The position numbers were made by a program, and so were the translations under genes. From positions 1-10,269 of the forward strand of contig JAFSBF010000177.1 in assembly GCA_017441965.1 (NCBI GenBank): a stretch of DNA of 10,269 bases. Reading direction: 5' to 3'. Shown piece after piece: positions 6,064 through 10,269 of the stretch; within the stretch, counting starts at the first letter, position 1; every line of letters starts with the position of its first letter. The stretch is from Clostridia bacterium (GTDB lineage Bacteria; Bacillota; Clostridia; UMGS1883). The notes beneath the pieces were generated by a model. The model was given only the letters and a program-made list of their open reading frames with translations, was not told the origin of the DNA and ran no database searches.

Positions 6064-7207
6064 TTATTTACAGTTAACAGAGGGAACCTCGAAAAAAATT
6101 CAGGAAAAGCTTGATTTAAAGGTGGAAAATACGCTTCGTAGAAATACTGAGCGTGACCGAGCTAAGCTTCACCGCCCCTCGTATATACGTGACATAGAAA
6201 AAATAATGCATCATCCCTTCTACAACAGATATACCGATAAAACGCAGGTTTTTTCCTTCTTTAAAGATGATGATATAACGCGGCGTGCACTTCACGTTCA
6301 GCTTGTGTCACGAATTGCGAGAAATATAGGACGGCTTTTGGGACTTGACCTTGATTTGATTGAGGCGATTGCCCTCGGTCACGATATAGGTCACACACCG
6401 TTCGGGCACGCAGGTGAAAAACTTCTCGGTGAAATATATAAAGAGAGAACGGGACGGTTTTTTAACCACAATGTACACAGTGTAAGGGTGCTTGACAAGA
6501 TTTTTAATCTTAATATAAGCCTTGATACGCTTGACGGAATACTATGCCATAACGGGGAATTAGAGCTTAAGGAATACCGTCCGTCAGTGCTTTCAGGTTT
6601 TGCAGAATTTGACGAAAAGGTTGTACTGTGCTATATTGATAAGGACAACGTGAAAAAGCTTATTCCCTCTACCCTTGAGGGGTGCGTTGTCAGGGTCAGC
6701 GACATAATTGCGTATCTTGGAAAAGACCGTCAGGATGCAGAACGTGCAGGAATGGGTTTTTCCTATGACGGCAGCTATAATTCATATATAATAAATAATC
6801 TTATCGTGAATATCGTTGAAAACAGCTTTGGCAAGGACTATATAAAATTAGATGACAAATATTTTGAGGCACTAAAGGGTGCTAAAAGCGATAATATGAA
6901 AAAGATATATATGTCGGAGAGCGTGAATGAGCAGTACGATAAATGCCTTCGCCCGATGTTTGCGATGCTTTATGAAAAACTGCTCTCTGACCTTGATACC
7001 CCCGATAGCATAATAAGAAGACATCATATTGACTATATAAACAAGCGGCGCGGTTATTATGGTGCAGGCGATTATATGGCAGAAAATACAAAGGATGATA
7101 TGGTGGTCGATTTCATTGCGTCAATGACGGATGACTATTTTATAGATATATGTGCGCACCTTTTGCCCGGTGCACCGACAGTTAAATACACAGGATATTT
7201 TGATTAA
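6053..7207 (+). CDS. HD-domain phosphohydrolase of the dGTPase (Dgt) family
   Basis: This 384-residue protein follows the Dgt layout. The N-terminal NTERDRAKLH and DKTQVF (62-67) correspond to the RDR...KTQVF region of the family. ITRRALH (75-81) gives metal ligand H81, LGHDIGHTPFGHAGE (108-122) gives H110, D111, H114 and H119, FFNHNVHSVRVL (136-147) is the family's nucleotide-contact stretch, and VVRVSDIIAYLGKD (212-225) gives the last metal ligand, D217. All HD metal ligands are present, so it is probably active. Family members hydrolyse dGTP or other dNTPs to the nucleoside and tripolyphosphate, in the cytosol. Length is close to the shorter Dgt-like proteins. The TTG start overlaps the Gx gene by 11 nt, and the gene ends 11 nt before gltX. 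Substrate preference cannot be read from the sequence, hence no gene symbol. Confidence 0.88.
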   Translation: MQNNYLQLTEGTSKKIQEKLDLKVENTLRRNTERDRAKLHRPSYIRDIEKIMHHPFYNRYTDKTQVFSFFKDDDITRRALHVQLVSRIARNIGRLLGLDLDLIEAIALGHDIGHTPFGHAGEKLLGEIYKERTGRFFNHNVHSVRVLDKIFNLNISLDTLDGILCHNGELELKEYRPSVLSGFAEFDEKVVLCYIDKDNVKKLIPSTLEGCVVRVSDIIAYLGKDRQDAERAGMGFSYDGSYNSYIINNLIVNIVENSFGKDYIKLDDKYFEALKGAKSDNMKKIYMSESVNEQYDKCLRPMFAMLYEKLLSDLDTPDSIIRRHHIDYINKRRGYYGAGDYMAENTKDDMVVDFIASMTDDYFIDICAHLLPGAPTVKYTGYFD

Positions 7208-7218
7208 GGAGAATAACA

Positions 7219-8865
7219 ATGGATAACAAAAAAATGGCACAGCTTCTTTTCCCGAATATTGATAAATCGCCCCTTTATTACGAGGAGCTTTATCCCAAGA
7301 GAAATCTGCCCGAGGGGGCAAAGGTTACAAGACTTGGTCCAAGTCCTACGGGATTTATACACCTTGGAAACCTTTTCGGTGCGATAACAGATGAAAGACT
7401 GGCGCATCTAAGTCAAGGTGTATTCTTCCTTCGAATAGAGGACACCGACCAAAAGCGTGAGGTTGAGGGTGCAGTTGATGTAGTAATAAACACGCTCAGG
7501 TATTTTGGCGTGGAGTTTGACGAGGGCGCTCTTTCCGACGGGGAAAAGGGTGATTACGGCCCATACCGCCAGAGGCAGAGGGCAGAGATTTATCAGACCT
7601 TTGCAAAAAGCCTTGTTGAAAGAGGTCTTGCATATCCGTGCTTCTGCACAGAAGAAGAGCTTTCCGCAATGCGTGAAAAGCAGACAGAGCTTAAGGAGAA
7701 TTTCGGTTACTACGGCAAGTGGGCAGTACACAGAAATATAACCTTTGAAGAGGCGCAGAAAAACATTCAGGAGGGAAAAAGCTTTGTCCTTCGTTTCCGT
7801 GCGCCCGAGCCTTCGGGAAAGACCTTTACAGTAAAGGATGCTATCCGTGGGGAGCTTACAATGCCTGAAAACGAGCAGGACGTTGTTCTCTTAAAATCAG
7901 ACGGAATTCCCACATACCATTTTGCACACGTGGTTGACGACCATCTTATGCGTACAACACACGTAGTAAGAGGTGAGGAATGGCTCGCAACACTTCCCAT
8001 TCACGTTCAGCTTTTTGATACAATGGGTTGGGAAAAGCCGATATACTGCCATACAGCGCAGCTTATGAAGATTGATAACGGAGTTAAGAGAAAGCTTAGC
8101 AAGCGTAAAGACCCTGAGCTTTCCCTCGATTATTATAAGAGTGAGGGTTATCTCCCTGGTGCGGTTTGGGAATACCTTATGACGGTGCTCAACTCCAATT
8201 ACGAGCAGTGGAGAATGGAAAACCCCGATGCCGATGTTAAGCAGTTTAATTTTACGGCAGAGAAAATGGGAATAAGCGGTTCACTCTTTGATATTGACAA
8301 GCTTAACGATGTCAGCAAAAATTATCTGGCAACACTTGACTCGCAGACAGTTTATGACTATATCACTGCTTGGGCAAAGGAATGTGACGAAGAATATTAT
8401 GAGCTTCTCACACGTGACAAGGAATTTTCACTCGGTATGATTGCTATAGGCAGGGGCGGTGAAAAGCCGAGAAAGGATATAAGCCACTGGAAGCAGTCAA
8501 AGGAGTTTTACAGCTTTTTCTTTGAAGAACTTTTCAGGCGTGAGGACGATTATCCGCAGAATGTTTCGCCCGAGGACAGAAAGCTCATCCTGCAAAAATA
8601 TATGGAAAGCTATGACCACAGTGATGACCAGTCGACCTGGTTTTCAAAGGTGCGTGCTATCGGTGAGGAGCTTGGCTATGCACCGCAGCCCAAGCTTTAC
8701 AAGAAAAATCCTGAAAGCTATAAGGGCCACGTTGGCGATGTGAGCGGTGTTATAAGAGTTGCTATTACGGGAAGAACAAATTCCCCTGACATCTGGTGTA
8801 TTCAGCAGGTGCTTGGAAAAGAGCGTTCAATGATACGGATACAAAAAGCCTATGACGAAAACTAA
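7219..8865 (+). CDS. gltX: Glutamate--tRNA ligase (glutamyl-tRNA synthetase)
   Basis: This 548-residue class I synthetase charges tRNA-Glu with glutamate, using ATP. TRLGPSPTGFIHLGNL (37-52) contains the HIGH-type motif as HLGN (48-51), LRIEDTD (71-77) is the conserved acidic loop, and KRKLSKRKDP (290-299) is the KMSKS loop as KLSKR. It begins with a roughly 35-residue extension that, from memory, is normal in clostridial GltX proteins, and it is longer than the common 470-500-residue form. Only one half of the zinc-binding cysteine set is seen (C141, C143); the second Cys/His pair is absent, as in many relatives. In an organism using GatCAB it could also charge tRNA-Gln, but this cannot be tested here. 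AAGGAG at 7206-7211 lies 7 nt before the ATG. No T-box leader fits in the 11-nt gap, so expression depends on the operon promoter. Confidence 0.96.
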   Translation: MDNKKMAQLLFPNIDKSPLYYEELYPKRNLPEGAKVTRLGPSPTGFIHLGNLFGAITDERLAHLSQGVFFLRIEDTDQKREVEGAVDVVINTLRYFGVEFDEGALSDGEKGDYGPYRQRQRAEIYQTFAKSLVERGLAYPCFCTEEELSAMREKQTELKENFGYYGKWAVHRNITFEEAQKNIQEGKSFVLRFRAPEPSGKTFTVKDAIRGELTMPENEQDVVLLKSDGIPTYHFAHVVDDHLMRTTHVVRGEEWLATLPIHVQLFDTMGWEKPIYCHTAQLMKIDNGVKRKLSKRKDPELSLDYYKSEGYLPGAVWEYLMTVLNSNYEQWRMENPDADVKQFNFTAEKMGISGSLFDIDKLNDVSKNYLATLDSQTVYDYITAWAKECDEEYYELLTRDKEFSLGMIAIGRGGEKPRKDISHWKQSKEFYSFFFEELFRREDDYPQNVSPEDRKLILQKYMESYDHSDDQSTWFSKVRAIGEELGYAPQPKLYKKNPESYKGHVGDVSGVIRVAITGRTNSPDIWCIQQVLGKERSMIRIQKAYDEN

Positions 8866-9976
8866 GAAGCTTATTATAACGGGCGCAGTGCTTTTATGTG
8901 CGGTGGCTCTCCTTTGCGTGATGCTTTTTCTTCCGTCTTCGGAAGGGCGCATTGTGGAAGAAATTGCCCCGCCGCAAAAGGTATCTCTGCGCATTCGTGC
9001 AGTTGGTGATAATTTAATACATTCGCCCATATATAATTCCTGCAAAACTCCTGACGGATTTAATTTCGACGGGTTGTATGAAAATATTAAGCCGTATTTA
9101 TCCGTGGCAGACATTGCAGCGATTAATCAGGAAACAATTTTTGTGGAAGATGTAGCGGCGCTGAGCGGCTATCCCGCCTTCGGCACACCGCCTGAGGTTG
9201 GGGAAAGTGTTGTCCGTGCAGGCTTTAACCTTATAACGCACGCAACAAACCATACGTATGACAAGGGGTATAATGCCCTTATGCACACGATGAAATTCTG
9301 GTCGCAAAAGGATGTTATGGTGCTGGGAATTAACGGCAGTGCAGAAAAACAGCAGAAAATCGATATATGGGAAAAGGACGGACTTAAAATTGCACTGCTT
9401 AACTTTACATACGGGCTTAACGGCTACAGACTTCCTGCAGATAAAAAATATCTTGTAAATATAATTGACCGCAGTGAGGAAAATGCACAGCTTATAAAAA
9501 ATGCGGAGCAGAGTGCCGATATGACGGTAGTGTTTCTGCACTTTGGTACGGAGTATACACACGTGCCGACATCCTCGCAAAAGCAGGATGTGGAATTTTT
9601 TACAGAAAACGGTGCAGATGTAATTATTGGTACGCATCCTCACGTGGTGCAGCCCGTAGCCGAGCATATTTGTGAAAACGGAAATAAATCACTCGTATTT
9701 TATTCGCTCGGAAATTTTGTCTCCAATCAGGGCGGGAAGGAAAAAATCCTCGGTGCAATGGCTGACGTTACAATCAGCAAGGAAAACGGCAGAACATATG
9801 TAGAAAAATACGATATGCTGCCCCTTGTAACGCACGCTCAGGATAAAAAGTACAGTGCATATATGCTTTGTGATTACACTGACGAAATGGCAAAAAAGCA
9901 TACACGCTGCCCAAACCTTTCTGTAGAAGCACTCCAGACCTTGTTTGAAAAGATAAAAGGTATAGAAGTGTATTAA
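8852..9976 (+). CDS. CapA family protein (poly-gamma-glutamate synthesis-type, metallophosphoesterase-like fold), membrane-anchored
   Basis: This 374-residue protein has an N-terminal hydrophobic anchor (about residues 7-27) and an extracytoplasmic PGA_cap domain (PF09587) covering most of the rest. The domain motifs appear in order: AVGDNLIHSPIY (50-61), NQETIF (92-97), THATNHTYDKG (129-139), LHFGTEY (229-235), IGTHPHVVQP (259-268) and YSLGNFVSNQ (284-293). These supply the expected D53, E94, N133, H134, H230, H262 and H264. The anchor lacks a lipobox cysteine, so it is probably a signal anchor rather than a lipoprotein. In Bacillus capsule operons CapA works with CapB and CapC, but none is present here, so a capsule role is not implied. 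The ATG overlaps gltX by 14 nt; an in-frame stop at 8831-8833 with no other start codon between makes this the earliest possible start. No good ribosome binding site is visible. The true substrate of such stand-alone proteins is unsettled. Confidence 0.9.
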   Translation: MTKTKKLIITGAVLLCAVALLCVMLFLPSSEGRIVEEIAPPQKVSLRIRAVGDNLIHSPIYNSCKTPDGFNFDGLYENIKPYLSVADIAAINQETIFVEDVAALSGYPAFGTPPEVGESVVRAGFNLITHATNHTYDKGYNALMHTMKFWSQKDVMVLGINGSAEKQQKIDIWEKDGLKIALLNFTYGLNGYRLPADKKYLVNIIDRSEENAQLIKNAEQSADMTVVFLHFGTEYTHVPTSSQKQDVEFFTENGADVIIGTHPHVVQPVAEHICENGNKSLVFYSLGNFVSNQGGKEKILGAMADVTISKENGRTYVEKYDMLPLVTHAQDKKYSAYMLCDYTDEMAKKHTRCPNLSVEALQTLFEKIKGIEVY

Positions 9977-9990
9977 AACACATAATTAAA

Positions 9991-10039
9991 GCCGTATTTC
10001 TAAGGAGAAAACCTCTTTAGAAATACGGCATTTTGTTTT
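9991..10039 (+). terminator. Intrinsic terminator of the eight-gene operon
   Basis: The arms at 9991-10003 and 10017-10029 form a perfect 13-bp stem (GCCGTATTTCTAA with its complement). The stem can extend by four more pairs, including one G-U, to 10007/10013 around a 5-nt loop. It is followed by ATTTTGTTTT (10030-10039). It lies 14 nt after the capA stop. Read from the minus strand the hairpin is followed by TTTAATT, so it may also stop the convergent S24 gene. Confidence 0.88.
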
Positions 10040-10041
10040 AC

Positions 10042-10060
10042 GGGCGGATATTATCCGCCC
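10042..10060. repeat. GC-rich palindrome, possible dispersed intergenic repeat
   Basis: GGGCGGATA, one T, then TATCCGCCC form a near-perfect 9-bp-arm inverted repeat; as a hairpin about 7 bp would pair. It is flanked by CCTACTATTTTTT on the right, so on the minus strand it reads GTAGGGGCGGATA and so on. I recall short palindromes starting GTAGGGGCG scattered between genes in several Clostridia genomes, which suggests a dispersed element rather than part of the terminator. With the T6 run at 10067-10072 it could also act as a second plus-strand terminator. The repeat identity is from memory and unproven. Confidence 0.5.
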
Positions 10061-10082
10061 CTACTATTTTTTCCATTCCTTT

Positions 10083-10269
10083 TTATAATCGGGTTGTAAA
10101 TGATACTGCCTTCCCCAATATGCGGATACTGCTGCCTTGATTTTTTGTATATACCATAGGCTTATATTTAGGGTTTTCGCTGACGAGGGTTACACTGTCG
10201 GGGGAGAGGTATACACGCTTTAGCGTAGCTTCTTCATCGACGAGTACGGCGGCAATTTCGCCATCGTCA
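10083..10269 (-). CDS. LexA-like S24 peptidase-fold repressor, C-terminal fragment (5' part beyond window edge)
   Basis: The last 61 residues and stop (TAA, read at 10085-10083) of a minus-strand gene are visible; the rest lies beyond the right edge. The fragment contains DGEIAAVLVDEEATLKRVY, then LVSENPKYKPMVYT and RILGKAVSF, the classic end of the S24 domain of LexA and of XRE-type repressors with LexA-like tails. The lysine in ATLKRVY (codon at 10218-10220) matches the catalytic lysine of the Ser-Lys dyad used for RecA-stimulated self-cleavage. The serine and the N-terminal DNA-binding domain are not visible. The NPKYKPMVYT...RILGKAV wording is, from memory, more like XRE-S24 proteins than canonical LexA, so no symbol is given. 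The gene is convergent to capA and probably ends in the shared hairpin region. Confidence 0.8.
   Translation of the reverse strand, partial: DDGEIAAVLVDEEATLKRVYLSPDSVTLVSENPKYKPMVYTKNQGSSIRILGKAVSFTTRL

Noticed and set aside
7205..7218. T-box riboswitch ahead of gltX
   Set aside because: Only 11 nt separate the upstream stop from the gltX start, so there is no room for a leader.
8852..8930. Lipoprotein signal peptide on CapA
   Set aside because: Cysteines at residues 16 and 22 sit inside the hydrophobic stretch and lack the small residue before cysteine expected of a lipobox.
9098..9667. A 189-codon open frame on the minus strand inside the CapA gene
   Set aside because: It lies wholly opposite a conserved CapA domain, has no recognisable motif and is rich in Cys, His and Tyr as expected of an antisense shadow.
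1..10269. A CRISPR array, tRNA/rRNA gene, insertion sequence or dedicated defence island
   Set aside because: No regularly spaced repeats, transposase, structural RNA or defence-type gene set is visible; the dGTPase-like gene sits in a housekeeping operon, not a defence context.

Overview
The window looks like a chromosomal segment of a low-to-moderate GC, anaerobic Firmicute of the class Clostridia, probably a gut-type Eubacteriales species. The signs are a QueT-family transporter, an AlaR/AlaT-like pair of the Bacillus/Clostridia type, the NusG-domain-II plus Gx-transporter pair, a clostridial-style glutamyl-tRNA synthetase with an N-terminal extension, strong AGGAGG-like ribosome binding sites, and several GTG/TTG starts. 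No genus can be named from what is visible.

Layout. (1) Positions 1-365 hold the C-terminal part of a plus-strand QueT-type queuosine-precursor transporter, followed by a 13-bp-stem terminator at 369-398 that can serve both strands. (2) Positions 402-2053 hold a minus-strand two-gene operon: an Lrp/AsnC regulator (alaR-like) and, overlapping it by 4 nt, a class I aminotransferase (alaT-like). (3) Positions 2054-2255 are an AT-rich divergent promoter region with a good sigma-A type promoter for the plus strand, a TATAAT box for the minus strand, and an imperfect 12-bp inverted repeat between them. (4) Positions 2256-9976 form one tightly packed plus-strand operon of eight genes: a class I methyltransferase of unknown substrate, a Nudix (ADP-ribose pyrophosphatase-like) hydrolase, the tRNA methylthiotransferase MtaB, a NusG-domain-II membrane-anchored protein, a Gx transporter, a dGTPase-family HD phosphohydrolase, glutamyl-tRNA synthetase, and a membrane-anchored CapA-family protein. 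Gaps run from +11 nt to a 14-nt overlap. (5) Positions 9977-10082 hold a strong terminator hairpin and a second GC-rich palindrome. (6) Positions 10083-10269 on the minus strand are the C-terminal 61 residues of a LexA-like S24 (Ser-Lys) peptidase-fold repressor, convergent to the operon.

How the genes fit together. The long operon mixes housekeeping functions: tRNA modification (MtaB), tRNA charging (GltX), nucleotide clean-up (Nudix, dGTPase-like), a small-molecule uptake pair (NusG-II and Gx) and a surface protein (CapA). Translational coupling through stop/start overlaps is the main visible regulatory theme. The adjacent alaR-alaT pair is probably a self-contained alanine or related amino-acid transamination unit. 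I looked for a new defence, mobile or biosynthetic system and did not find one. The window is mostly conserved core genome, and the points worth a second look are local: the candidate operator, the uncharacterised methyltransferase, the regulator's alanine-rich recognition helix, the palindromic repeat, and the gltX-capA overlap.
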